This document shows positions 7,807 through 14,651 of a stretch of 34,377 nt of DNA, piece after piece. Made by a program: the position numbers and the translations under genes. The stretch is from the NCBI GenBank assembly GCA_013824015.1, contig PNNC01000012.1:1-34377 (forward strand), in the 5' to 3' direction. The notes beneath the pieces are model-generated. The model was given only the letters and a program-made list of their open reading frames with translations. It made no database searches and was not told where the DNA came from. The stretch comes from Polaromonas sp. (GTDB lineage Bacteria; Pseudomonadota; Gammaproteobacteria; Burkholderiales; Burkholderiaceae_C). The stretch's first letter is position 1. Every line of letters starts with the position of its first letter.

Positions 7807-8418
7807 ATGACCGACACCGCCACCCCTGCGTCCATCCTCGACTTCTGGCTCGGCGAAGGCTTCGAATCAGGCTGGCCCGGCCGCGACATGGGCAAACAGT
7901 GGTTTGGCGGAACGCCCGAGCTGGACCGGCAGATCGCCGACCGTTTCGGCGCGGCCGTGCGGCAGGCGCTGGACGGCGGCCTGGGCGCCTGGGAAGCCGA
8001 CCCGCTGGAGCGGCTGGCGCTGGTGATCCTGCTCGACCAGTTTCCGCGCAACATCCATCGCGGCCAGGCCCGGGCCTTTGCCGGCGATGCGCGCGCCCAG
8101 CAACTGGTGCGTGACGCGCTGGCGCAGGGCATGGACGACCAGCTGCCCTGGGTCGGCCGCATGTTCCTCTACATGCCGCTGATGCACGCCGAGGACCTGC
8201 CGCTGCAGGAAGAAGGCGTGCGGCGCTTTCGCCAGCTGGCCGCAGATGCGCCCGAAAACCTGCGCGTGACGCTGACCAGCAGCCTGCGGTTTGCCGAACA
8301 GCACCGCGACATCATTGCCCGCCTGGGCCGCTTCCCCTACCGCAACAACGCGCTGGGGCGCACCAGCACCGCGCTGGAATTCGAGTTCCTGAAAACGGGC
8401 CCGCGCTTCGGCCAGTAG
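7807..8418 (+). CDS. DUF924 family protein
   Basis: 203 residues, normal for the DUF924 family, a helical TPR-like fold of unknown function. Signature stretches are ILDFWLGEGF at the start, QWFGGTPELDRQIADRFG, LALVILLDQFPRNIHRG and MFLYMPLMHAEDLPLQE, ending with RFPYRNNALGR. The ATG at 7807 is 18 bases after the regulator stop, with no strong ribosome site, so it may be the last cistron of the run that begins at 1261. No signal peptide is visible, so it is probably cytoplasmic. Confidence 0.9.
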   Translation: MTDTATPASILDFWLGEGFESGWPGRDMGKQWFGGTPELDRQIADRFGAAVRQALDGGLGAWEADPLERLALVILLDQFPRNIHRGQARAFAGDARAQQLVRDALAQGMDDQLPWVGRMFLYMPLMHAEDLPLQEEGVRRFRQLAADAPENLRVTLTSSLRFAEQHRDIIARLGRFPYRNNALGRTSTALEFEFLKTGPRFGQ

Positions 8419-8623
8419 GCGCGCAGCGCCGGCCGCGCGCACACCTGACGCCCGCTGGCGGCCCGGTCCGCTTACACAAAGTTTCGTCTGGCCTGAATCC
8501 GCGGCCCTGCGGCCGTGCGTACCCCTGACAGGCGCCAGTGCAGGGTTTGCGTAAAAGCCGTTGCACGGGACGTCAACAACAACTGGCAGCCGCCAGCCCC
8601 TCTCACTTCACCAGGAGTTACCC

Positions 8624-9175
8624 ATGATGATCCGTACCGCCATCGCCACTGCCGCTGTTTCGCTGATCGCCGCCTGCGGCAGCATGTCGCCCATGAAGCC
8701 TGTCTACTCGCAGGCCGGCTTGCCCGCCGCCGTGCAGGTGCCTGCCGGCAACAAGGTCGCCCTGGAAACCGTCGGTGTCGGCGAGATCACCTACCAGTGC
8801 AGCGCCAAAAAGGACATGGCCGGCCAGTACGAATGGGTGTTTGTCGGTCCCGACGCCAGGCTGCTTGACCGCAGCGGCAAGCAGGTTGGCAAGTACTACG
8901 GCCCGCCCGCGACCTGGGAAGCCATGGATGGCTCCAAACTGACCGCCGTGCAACTCGCGGTGGCCCCCAACACCGGCATGGCTGGCAGCATCCCGCTGCA
9001 GCTCGTCAAGGGCAACCCGGCCATGGGCTCGGGCGCGATGCAGGGCGTGACCTACATCCAGCGCGTGGACACCCGGGGTGGCGTCGCCCCGGCGATGCCC
9101 TGCGCCGCCGGCAACCTGAACGCCAAACAGATCGTCAAGTACCAGGCCGACTACATCTTCTACAAGGCCATGTAA
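8624..9175 (+). CDS. DUF3455 lipoprotein, tandem copy 1
   Basis: 183 residues from the ATG at 8624, with AGGAG at 8613-8617. A second ATG at 8627 is possible. The signal sequence ends in the lipobox IAAC (SLIAACGSM), so the protein is probably a lipid-anchored periplasmic or outer-membrane protein. The mature part has the DUF3455 pattern: VPAGNKVALETVGVGEITYQC, then WVFVGPDARLLDRSGKQVGKYYGPPATWEAMDGS, then GVTYIQRVDTRGG and a C-terminal YQADYIFYKAM. Function is unknown. It is the first of four related genes in a row, each with its own spacer and terminator-like hairpins, so they are probably separate transcription units. Confidence 0.88.
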   Translation: MMIRTAIATAAVSLIAACGSMSPMKPVYSQAGLPAAVQVPAGNKVALETVGVGEITYQCSAKKDMAGQYEWVFVGPDARLLDRSGKQVGKYYGPPATWEAMDGSKLTAVQLAVAPNTGMAGSIPLQLVKGNPAMGSGAMQGVTYIQRVDTRGGVAPAMPCAAGNLNAKQIVKYQADYIFYKAM

Positions 9176-9228
9176 GCCCTGCAGATTGATTCTCCGGGAA
9201 GCTCGCTTTCTGTCCAGATGGTGAGCGG

Positions 9229-9292
9229 CCAGCCTTGCGTCATGCAGGGCTGGTTTTAGCCCACAGGCCGCATGCGGCCTGTGGGCTTTTTT
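9229..9292 (+). terminator. Double hairpin terminator after DUF3455 copy 1
   Basis: A first hairpin, CCAGCC (9229-9234) with GGCTGG (9248-9253), is followed by TTTT. Immediately after, a perfect 30-bp palindrome runs from AGCCCACAGGCCGCA (9258-9272) to its complement (9273-9287) and is followed by a T run to 9292. This is a strong Rho-independent terminator. Confidence 0.9.
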
Positions 9293-9361
9293 GCGCCTGC
9301 CGCCACGCTGGCGCGGCCCCGTGACGAAGCGCTGTTGCCTTGCAGCACGCCGGTCGGGCGT

Positions 9362-9400
9362 CCTACAACCGCTTACATCATTCGCGGCTCTACTGGCATC
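9362..9400 (+). promoter_or_regulatory. Shared upstream block (CCTAC, 24 bases, TACTGGCATC) before DUF3455 copy 2
   Basis: CCTAC at 9362-9366 and TACTGGCATC at 9391-9400 are repeated with exactly the same spacing upstream of the decayed copy at 10076-10114. The TACTGG part sits about 30 bases before the start codon and could be a -10-like element, with CCTAC upstream as an activator or alternative sigma site. The factor is unknown. Confidence 0.45.
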
Positions 9401-9426
9401 TGGCAACAACACATCGGGGAAAACAC

Positions 9427-10005
9427 ATGAGAAGCATCAACACACAAGCCCGCACCGCCGGCAAAAGCCTGCTCTGCACCACGCTGATGGTCGGCGGCAC
9501 TGCCCTGATCATGGCGGCCTGTTCCAGTGCCCCGCCGCTGCCCAAGGTCTACACCCAGGACCGCCTGCCCCAGGCGGTGATGGTCCCGGCCGGCAACACC
9601 GTGGCGCTGGAAACACGCGCCACCGGCATCCTGAATTACGAATGCAAACCCACCGCCACCGGCCCTTACGGCTGGGTGCTGGTGAGCCCGCAGGCCAACC
9701 TGCTGGACCGCACCGGCAAGGACGTGGTGGCCTATTCCGGCCCACCGGCCACCTTCAAGCACGTCGACGGCTCCAGCGTCATCGGCACGCAGATCGCGGT
9801 CGCGCCCAACGGCGAATACACCCTGCCGCTGCAACTGTCCACCGCCCAGTCCACGGGCAGCGGCGCCTTGCAGGGCATCAGCTACATCCAGCGCGTCAAC
9901 ACCAAGGGCGGCATTGAAAAAACCAAACCCTGCGCCGCGCTGAACACCGGCGAGAAGCTGACCCTGCCTTACCAGGCCGACTACATCTTCTGGCGCCAGG
10001 GCTGA
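9427..10005 (+). CDS. DUF3455 lipoprotein, tandem copy 2
   Basis: 192 residues. The start at 9427 follows a GGGGAAAACAC ribosome-like site. The signal sequence ends with the lipobox MAAC (ALIMAACSSAPP). The domain mirrors copy 1: VPAGNTVALETRATGILNYEC, YGWVLVSPQANLLDRTGKDV, YSGPPATFKHVDGSSVIG, GISYIQRVNTKGG, and the end YQADYIFWRQG. The paired cysteines (YEC and PCAA) are kept, suggesting a periplasmic disulphide. Function is unknown. The upstream block with CCTAC and TACTG suggests regulation shared with the next gene. Confidence 0.88.
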   Translation: MRSINTQARTAGKSLLCTTLMVGGTALIMAACSSAPPLPKVYTQDRLPQAVMVPAGNTVALETRATGILNYECKPTATGPYGWVLVSPQANLLDRTGKDVVAYSGPPATFKHVDGSSVIGTQIAVAPNGEYTLPLQLSTAQSTGSGALQGISYIQRVNTKGGIEKTKPCAALNTGEKLTLPYQADYIFWRQG

Positions 10006-10035
10006 GCCCCTCAGGGCTAACCCGCGGATAGAAAA

Positions 10036-10073
10036 GCTGCCCACGATACACACCTGCAGTGCTTGTGGGCAGC
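10036..10073. terminator. Hairpin after DUF3455 copy 2
   Basis: GCTGCCCAC (10036-10044) and GTGGGCAGC (10065-10073) form a perfect 9-bp stem with a 20-base loop. There is no T run, so it may be a weak terminator, an mRNA-end structure or a protein-binding palindrome. It ends three bases before the CCTAC promoter block. Confidence 0.5.
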
Positions 10074-10075
10074 CT

Positions 10076-10114
10076 CCTACACCGGCTGGGCGCCCGATCG
10101 GTTTTACTGTCATC
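10076..10114 (+). promoter_or_regulatory. Shared upstream block (CCTAC, 24 bases, TACTGTCATC) before decayed DUF3455 copy
   Basis: The second instance of the block seen at 9362-9400, with identical spacing between CCTAC (10076-10080) and TACTGTCATC (10105-10114). Outside these two elements the intervening bases differ, which suggests selection on the elements rather than a recent duplication of the whole spacer. Confidence 0.45.
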
Positions 10115-10154
10115 ACAGAGAAAAGCAGAACGCAGAATGAAAGGGGTGAGGGCC

Positions 10155-10607
10155 ATGAAAAGCACACACAACACAATTCGCGCATTGGCCATCGGCCTGG
10201 TGCTGACCCTGCTGCTCGTGACCGGCACGGCCGCCATGATGGCTGCTTTCTCCACCACACCGCCCGCGACCGACATCTACCGCCGCGTCGCCCTCACACC
10301 CCTCTCCGAACCGGCCACCTACATGGCCACTGGCCATGACAGCGTTTTGTATGAACGTGTGGTGCTGGCGGACGGCCGCGTGCAATGGGTGCTGATCGAC
10401 GAGCCTGGCGTTTCCGTGGCCACCCTGGCCCGGGGCCAGGCCGGCGTCGATGTGGCAAACAACAACACGCCATCGATTTATTCGGGCGCGGCCAGAACCG
10501 TCAGCTACACGCTGGTGGTCAAGCCCGCCGGCCTGAGCAAGCCGCTTAAAAATTGCAATCGTTCGGCTTACGGCGCTTACGACATTGCATGCACCACCTT
10601 GAGCTGA
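10155..10607 (+). CDS. Degenerate DUF3455-like protein that lost its lipobox cysteine (tandem copy 3)
   Basis: 150 residues from the ATG at 10155, with GGGGTGAGG just upstream; an ATG at 10137 in the same frame is an alternative. A membrane or signal segment (ALAIGLVLTLLLVTGTAAMM) leads into MAAFSTTPP, which lines up with MAACSSAPP of copy 2 with the lipid-modified cysteine replaced by Phe. QWVLIDEPGVSVATLARG aligns with YGWVLVSPQANLLDRTGK, and TPSIYSGAARTVSYTLVV with the central part. The GISYIQR and QADYIFW ends are missing. I read it as a diverging or decaying paralogue, likely membrane-anchored by an uncleaved helix. The homology is by eye and could be wrong. Confidence 0.6.
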   Translation: MKSTHNTIRALAIGLVLTLLLVTGTAAMMAAFSTTPPATDIYRRVALTPLSEPATYMATGHDSVLYERVVLADGRVQWVLIDEPGVSVATLARGQAGVDVANNNTPSIYSGAARTVSYTLVVKPAGLSKPLKNCNRSAYGAYDIACTTLS

Positions 10608-10706
10608 TTGATTCGAAAGTAATCATTAGCGACGATGTTCCAGTTTCCGCCACGCCGCTTGAAACGGTGTGTCCGGCGCCAGCGCTGTTCAGCAGCAATG
10701 GCAACC

Positions 10707-10740
10707 AGTCCGCAGGTTCAAGCCTGCGGACTTTCTTTAT
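10707..10740 (+). terminator. Rho-independent terminator after copy 3
   Basis: AGTCCGCAGG (10707-10716) pairs perfectly with CCTGCGGACT (10723-10732) around a six-base loop, followed by TTCTTTAT. It separates copy 3 from copy 4. Confidence 0.9.
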
Positions 10741-10818
10741 GGGCTTGCTTGTCTTAGCATCGGGCGTCGCCGACACGCTGACGGGACAACAGTCTGGGCC
10801 ACATCACCGGGAAATCCT

Positions 10819-11406
10819 TTGAACACTCACACTGCCACACGCTCCCGCACCCCCCGCCTGCACAGCCTCGTGCTGGCAGCCAGCGCCGTTTTCCTGATGG
10901 CCGGCTGTTCGGCGCCGCGACCGCTGGCCGAGTACCTGACCCGGCAACCGACGCTGCCCGGTGACATCCGTGTGCCGGCCGGCCACCAGGCGGTGCTCGA
11001 AGCCCGCGGCAGCGGCCAGCTCCAGTACGAATGCCAGGCCACCAGCCGCTCACCGTGGCAGTACGCCTGGCTGCCGATGGACCGCAGCATCGAGCTGCGC
11101 GACAGTTCCAACAACAGCATCACGCTGGCCCGCAGCGCGCGCAGCTGGGTGCACCGCGACGGCTCCGAACTGGCGGTGCGCGAGTTTGTCGAGGTGGACA
11201 ACGGCGCGCCCAACCTGCCGCTGCAGCGCGCACGCGTCGAGCCGGCCAACCTGCCGGGCACGCTCAACAACATCAGCTACATCCAGCGCATCCGCACCCT
11301 GGGCGGCCTGCCGTCCACACGCAACTGCAGCTCGGCCGAACTCGGCATGCGGGTCAGCGTGCCCTACGAGGCCGACTACGTGTTCTGGCGCCAGCTCAGT
11401 TCCTGA
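10819..11406 (+). CDS. DUF3455 lipoprotein, tandem copy 4
   Basis: 195 residues from a TTG start at 10819, with GGGAAA ending a few bases upstream. This start puts the Arg-containing n-region (NTHTATRSRTPRLH) directly before the hydrophobic stretch LVLAASAVFLMAGC, whose MAGC is a good lipobox. A longer frame from 10669 would run through the terminator and is not credible. The domain features are VPAGHQAVLEARGSGQLQYEC, WLPMDRSIELRDSSNNS, WVHRDGSELAV, NISYIQRIRTLGG and YEADYVFWRQLSS. It is more diverged than copies 1 and 2. Function is unknown. Confidence 0.82.
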   Translation: MNTHTATRSRTPRLHSLVLAASAVFLMAGCSAPRPLAEYLTRQPTLPGDIRVPAGHQAVLEARGSGQLQYECQATSRSPWQYAWLPMDRSIELRDSSNNSITLARSARSWVHRDGSELAVREFVEVDNGAPNLPLQRARVEPANLPGTLNNISYIQRIRTLGGLPSTRNCSSAELGMRVSVPYEADYVFWRQLSS

Positions 11407-11422
11407 AGCGCAGTTCCCCATG

Positions 11423-11458
11423 AAAAAGCCCGCAGGCTGGCAAGCTGCGGGCTTTTTT
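11423..11458. terminator. Bidirectional terminator between convergent genes
   Basis: AAAAAGCCCGCAG (11423-11435) pairs with CTGCGGGCTTTTTT (11445-11458). The A run on one side and T run on the other allow termination for both DUF3455 copy 4 and the minus-strand gene ending at 11498. Confidence 0.9.
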
Positions 11459-11497
11459 GCGGGGCGATGGTCACCCCGATGCGGTCACGCGTCCGGC

Positions 11498-11926
11498 TCA
11501 GCGGTTATGGCCGTGGCCGTGACCGTGGCCGCGATGGCCCCGATCACGGTGACCGTGGTGGCGGTAGTGATGCCCACCGCGGTAATACACCGGCGGCGGC
11601 GCCACATAAACCGGCGCCTGCACATAGATCGGGTGCGGCCGGTAAACCGGGCGCGGCTGGACGTAGACCGGTTGCGGCTGCACATACACCGGCTGCTGCT
11701 GGTAACCATAGACCGGCTGGCCATACACCGGCGAGGTGTAAACCGGGTAGGCGTTGCTGACACCGATCACCACGCCCGGGGTGGACACCCCGACCGAGAA
11801 GTTGACGTCGCTGCGGGCATGGGCGCCGCTGGAAAAACCCATGGCGGCCACCGACAACACTGCAGCGGCACCCGCCATCAGCAAGGTCCGGGTGGACGAA
11901 ACAGAACGGGCGATTGATTGGATCAT
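11498..11926 (-). CDS. Secreted Pro-Val-Tyr repeat protein with His-rich tail
   Basis: 142 residues. The signal peptide covers about residues 1-37 (TLLMAGAAAVLSVAAMG, cleavage near AHA-RS). A short conserved-looking segment, VNFSVGVSTPGVVIGV, is followed by low-complexity repeats of PVY with Gln/Pro (PVYGQPVYGY, QPVYVQPQPVYVQPRPVY). The end is rich in His, Gly and Arg (HHYRHHGHRDRGHRGHGHGHGH). The tail could bind metal ions and the PVY repeats may be extended or stacked; both are inferences. No catalytic motif is seen. Upstream of the ATG is AGGAGAAAGCCAG, a strong ribosome site. It is transcribed divergently from glnS. Confidence 0.8.
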   Translation of the reverse strand: MIQSIARSVSSTRTLLMAGAAAVLSVAAMGFSSGAHARSDVNFSVGVSTPGVVIGVSNAYPVYTSPVYGQPVYGYQQQPVYVQPQPVYVQPRPVYRPHPIYVQAPVYVAPPPVYYRGGHHYRHHGHRDRGHRGHGHGHGHNR

Positions 11927-12058
11927 CTGGCTTTCTCCTGGTTATGGGCGCTTGCCCTTGTGGCTATTAAACGTCCTGCACCGTAAACCGCCTACCGGAT
12001 GCTCTGTGAAGTCGGTAGCCAAACGTAACTCACCCGGCCAAGCACCTAGAATCGGCCT

Positions 12059-13840
12059 ATGACCTCCCCCGCCGACAAAGACATTCACAAACCCAGCAAT
12101 TTCCTGCGCCAGATCATCGAACACGACCTGGCCAAAGGCACGTATTCGGGGCGGCAATGGGGCGGCAGCCCCGGCGACGCCGCCCACCACGCGGGCGGCC
12201 AGCCCGATCCGGCCAAAGTCCGCCTGCGCTTTCCGCCCGAACCCAATGGCTACCTGCACGTCGGCCACGCCAAAAGCATCTGCCTGAACTTTGGCCTGGC
12301 ACGCGACTACCAGGGTGTCTGCCACCTGCGTTTTGACGACACCAACCCGGAAAAGGAAGACACCGAATACGTCAACGCGATCAAGGACGCGGTCCAGTGG
12401 CTGGGCTTCGACTGGCACAACAACGGCGAGAACAACCTGTACCAGGCCAGCGACTACTTCGACTTCATGTACCGCGCCGCCGAGTACCTGATCGAATCGG
12501 GCAACGCCTATGTGGACGAACAAAGCGCCGACGAGATGCGCATCAATCGCGGCGATTTCGTCAAGCCCGGTGTCAACAGCCCCTTCCGCAGCCGACCGGT
12601 TGCCGAGAACCTGGCGCGCTTCCGCGAAATGCGCGATGGCAAATTGGCCGACGGCGCGGCCGTGTTGCGCGCCAAAATCGACATGGCCTCGCCCAACATC
12701 AACCTGCGCGACCCGGCGATCTACCGCATCCGCCGCGCGCACCACCACAACACCGGCGACAAATGGTGCATCTACCCGATGTACACCTATGCGCACCCGA
12801 TCGAGGACGCGCTCGAACAAATCACCCACAGCATCTGCACACTCGAGTTCGAGGACCAGCGCCCGTTTTACGACTGGCTGCTCGACAAACTGGCGGAAGG
12901 CCAACTGATCGCCAGCCCGCACCCGCGCCAGTACGAATTTGCGCGCCTGAACCTGACCTATGTGCTGACCAGCAAACGCAAGCTGGCCCAGCTCGTCAAC
13001 GAAAAACGCGTCAGCGGCTGGGACGACCCGCGCATGCCCACCATCGTCGGCCTGCGCCGGCGCGGCTACACACCCGAAGCGATTCATCTGTTTGCCGAAC
13101 GTATCGGCGTGACCAAAAGCGACAGCTGGATCGACTACAGCACGCTCGAAGGCGCACTGCGCGACACGCTGGACCCGATCGCCCCGCGCGCCATGGCCGT
13201 GCTGGACCCGGTCAAACTCGTGCTGACGAACTGGGACGAAGTGATGGGCGCAGGCAAGCTCGACGACTGCAGCGCCCCGGTGCACCCGCACCACCCCGAG
13301 CAGGGCAAACGCGAATTCAAGATCGGCAAGGAAGTCTGGATTGAACGCACCGACTACGAAGAAACACCGCCCAAGGGCTTCTTCCGCCTGTTCCCGGGCA
13401 ACAAGGTGCGCCTGAAATACGGCCACGTGATCGAATGCACCGGCGCCAGCAAAGACGCGAACGGCCAAGTCACCGAAGTGCAAGCGAAGTTGATCCCCGA
13501 CACCAAAAGCGGCACGCCGGGCTCCGACGCCGTCAAGGTCAAAGGCGTGATCACCTGGGTCGGCGTCAACGACGCGGTGCAGGCCGAAGTGCGCCTCTAC
13601 GACCGCCTGTTCACCGAAGCGCACCCCGAAGCGGACGGAAAAGATTTTCTGGAGAACCTGAACCCGAACAGCCTGAGCGTTGTCACGGCTTATGTGGAGC
13701 CGTCACTGGCCGGTGTGGCCGCCGGTCAACGCTTCCAGTTCGAGCGGCATGGCTACTTTGTCACTGACTTGAAGGATCACGCATCGGGGAAAGTCGTGTT
13801 CAATCGGGTGACGGGGATGAAAGATTCCTGGGCCAAGTAG
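12059..13840 (+). CDS. glnS: Glutamine--tRNA ligase
   Basis: A 593-residue class I aminoacyl-tRNA synthetase that attaches glutamine to tRNA-Gln in the cytoplasm. The HIGH-type motif is PPEPNGYLHVGHAKS (HVGH at 67-70) and the KMSKS-type loop appears as VLTSKRKL near residue 303. The beta-barrel anticodon-binding part ends with RFQFERHGYFVTDL and FNRVTGMKDSWAK. An insert of about 20 residues (GGSPGDAAHHAGGQPDPAK) precedes the HIGH region, a variant I remember from Comamonadaceae enzymes. The ATG at 12059 directly precedes TSPADKDIHKPSNFLRQII. The last 120 bp exist a second time at 14504-14623, marking the 3' end as a recombination or integration point. Confidence 0.97.
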   Translation: MTSPADKDIHKPSNFLRQIIEHDLAKGTYSGRQWGGSPGDAAHHAGGQPDPAKVRLRFPPEPNGYLHVGHAKSICLNFGLARDYQGVCHLRFDDTNPEKEDTEYVNAIKDAVQWLGFDWHNNGENNLYQASDYFDFMYRAAEYLIESGNAYVDEQSADEMRINRGDFVKPGVNSPFRSRPVAENLARFREMRDGKLADGAAVLRAKIDMASPNINLRDPAIYRIRRAHHHNTGDKWCIYPMYTYAHPIEDALEQITHSICTLEFEDQRPFYDWLLDKLAEGQLIASPHPRQYEFARLNLTYVLTSKRKLAQLVNEKRVSGWDDPRMPTIVGLRRRGYTPEAIHLFAERIGVTKSDSWIDYSTLEGALRDTLDPIAPRAMAVLDPVKLVLTNWDEVMGAGKLDDCSAPVHPHHPEQGKREFKIGKEVWIERTDYEETPPKGFFRLFPGNKVRLKYGHVIECTGASKDANGQVTEVQAKLIPDTKSGTPGSDAVKVKGVITWVGVNDAVQAEVRLYDRLFTEAHPEADGKDFLENLNPNSLSVVTAYVEPSLAGVAAGQRFQFERHGYFVTDLKDHASGKVVFNRVTGMKDSWAK

Positions 13841-13864
13841 CACGTCACGCCAGCAGGCGACGTG
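13841..13864 (+). terminator. Hairpin just after the glnS stop
   Basis: CACGTC (13841-13846) pairs with GACGTG (13859-13864), with inner GCC/GGC. No T run follows, so termination strength is uncertain. It starts on the base after the stop codon. Confidence 0.4.
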
Positions 13865-13922
13865 CAAACGGGTCGGCGTTATAGTGAGTCATGTCTTCTC
13901 TGAACCTGTCACGGAGCGAACA

Positions 13923-14156
13923 ATGAGCCAAACCGCAGAAGCCCTGAGCGCGCAAGCCTTGCAATTGCCCCCGGATGAGCGTCTGGCACTGGTCGAGCAT
14001 CTTCTTGACAGCCTCGACGTTCCTGACGCATCGCTGGAAGCGCTGTGGACAGCAGAAGCCAATGACCGCCTTGCGGCCTACAGGCGAGGCGAGATCCGCG
14101 CCATCCCGCTGTCAGATGTGCTGGCCAAATACCAGGTAGCCAACCGGTCGGCATGA
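13923..14156 (+). CDS. Addiction-module antitoxin (TIGR02574/PF09720 type)
   Basis: 77 residues, matching the small acidic 'addiction module component' family: EALSAQALQLPPDERLALVEHLLDSLD, then LEALWTAEANDRLAAYRRGEIRAIPLSDVLAKY. These proteins neutralise an adjacent RelE/ParE toxin. I chose the ATG at 13923 because GGAGCGAACA lies just before it; the frame is open from 13884 but without a ribosome site there. TATAGT at 13880-13885 could be a -10 element. The stop overlaps the toxin start by ATGA. The pair lies between glnS and the duplicated glnS 3' end. Confidence 0.88.
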   Translation: MSQTAEALSAQALQLPPDERLALVEHLLDSLDVPDASLEALWTAEANDRLAAYRRGEIRAIPLSDVLAKYQVANRSA

Positions 14157-14452
14157 ACATCCGGCTTCTTGAGCCCGCACAGAACGAACTCGATGAGGCC
14201 ATCGAATGGTATGCAAGCCAGGCGCCCGGTTTGGGCGAGGCATTTTTGCTTGAAACCCTGAAAACCCTGAAGCTGATCAGTCAGTTTCCGAACGCGTGGC
14301 ATCCGCTGTCGCCCACCCTCAGGCGCTGCCGACTGAATCGCTTTCCTTACAGCATCATCTACAGTGCAGACGAGCGCGACCTGTTGGTCATCGCGGTCGC
14401 CCATCAGCACCGTAAGCCACAGTACTGGAAAAACAGGGTACAAGCGGAATGA
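14153..14452 (+). CDS. RelE/ParE-family toxin
   Basis: 99 residues of the ParE/RelE toxin fold: MNIRLLEPAQNELDEAIEWY at the start, ETLKTLKLISQFPNAWHPLS in the middle, and the conserved core RRCRLNRFPYSIIYSADERDLLVIAVAHQHRKPQYW. Members act as mRNA-cleaving or gyrase-blocking toxins; which applies cannot be told here. Translation is coupled to the antitoxin by a four-base overlap. The order antitoxin then toxin is standard for this family. Confidence 0.9.
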   Translation: MNIRLLEPAQNELDEAIEWYASQAPGLGEAFLLETLKTLKLISQFPNAWHPLSPTLRRCRLNRFPYSIIYSADERDLLVIAVAHQHRKPQYWKNRVQAE

Positions 14453-14485
14453 CCTGCAGGCAGAACGGCGGACAAACAGAGCCCC

Positions 14486-14623
14486 GGACTGGCCAGGGTC
14501 GATGCCGGCCAGCGCTTCCAGTTCGAGCGGCATGGGTACTTTGTCACTGACTTGAAGGATTACGCTGCGAGGAAAGCGGTGTTCAATCGAGTTGCAGGAA
14601 TGAAAGATTCCTGGGGAAAATAA
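14486..14623 (+). pseudogene. glnS (fragment): Duplicated 3' fragment of glnS
   Basis: Bases 14504-14623 align without gaps to the last 120 bp of glnS (13721-13840), with 18 mismatches by hand count (85% identity), and end in an in-frame TAA. The encoded end AGQRFQFERHGYFVTDLKDY, then FNRVAGMKDSWGK, is a sound GlnS C-terminus, and weaker similarity extends back to about 14486. No start codon or upstream glnS body is present, so it is a remnant. The changes are partly synonymous, so this is a diverged homologue, not a fresh duplication. Confidence 0.92.
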
Positions 14624-14639
14624 TTGATCAGTTAATCAA
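14624..14639. promoter_or_regulatory. Small palindrome upstream of the NTPase gene
   Basis: TTGAT (14624-14628) and ATCAA (14635-14639) form an inverted repeat with a six-base spacer, directly after the glnS-fragment stop and 12 bases before the NTPase start. It could be an operator or a recombination-related site. AGG at 14641-14643 is the likely ribosome site for the ATG at 14652. Confidence 0.3.
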
Positions 14640-14651
14640 AAGGTCATTTAT

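Noticed and set aside
9258-9287. The perfect 30-bp palindrome as a recombination or attachment site.
   Set aside because: The T run immediately after it and its position after a stop codon make it an ordinary Rho-independent terminator.
10669-10818. Upstream extension of DUF3455 copy 4.
   Set aside because: It would run across the terminator at 10707-10740; the TTG at 10819 places the signal sequence correctly.
11942-13624. A minus-strand open frame of about 560 codons opposite glnS.
   Set aside because: glnS on the plus strand is unmistakable; the antisense frame has no recognisable features.
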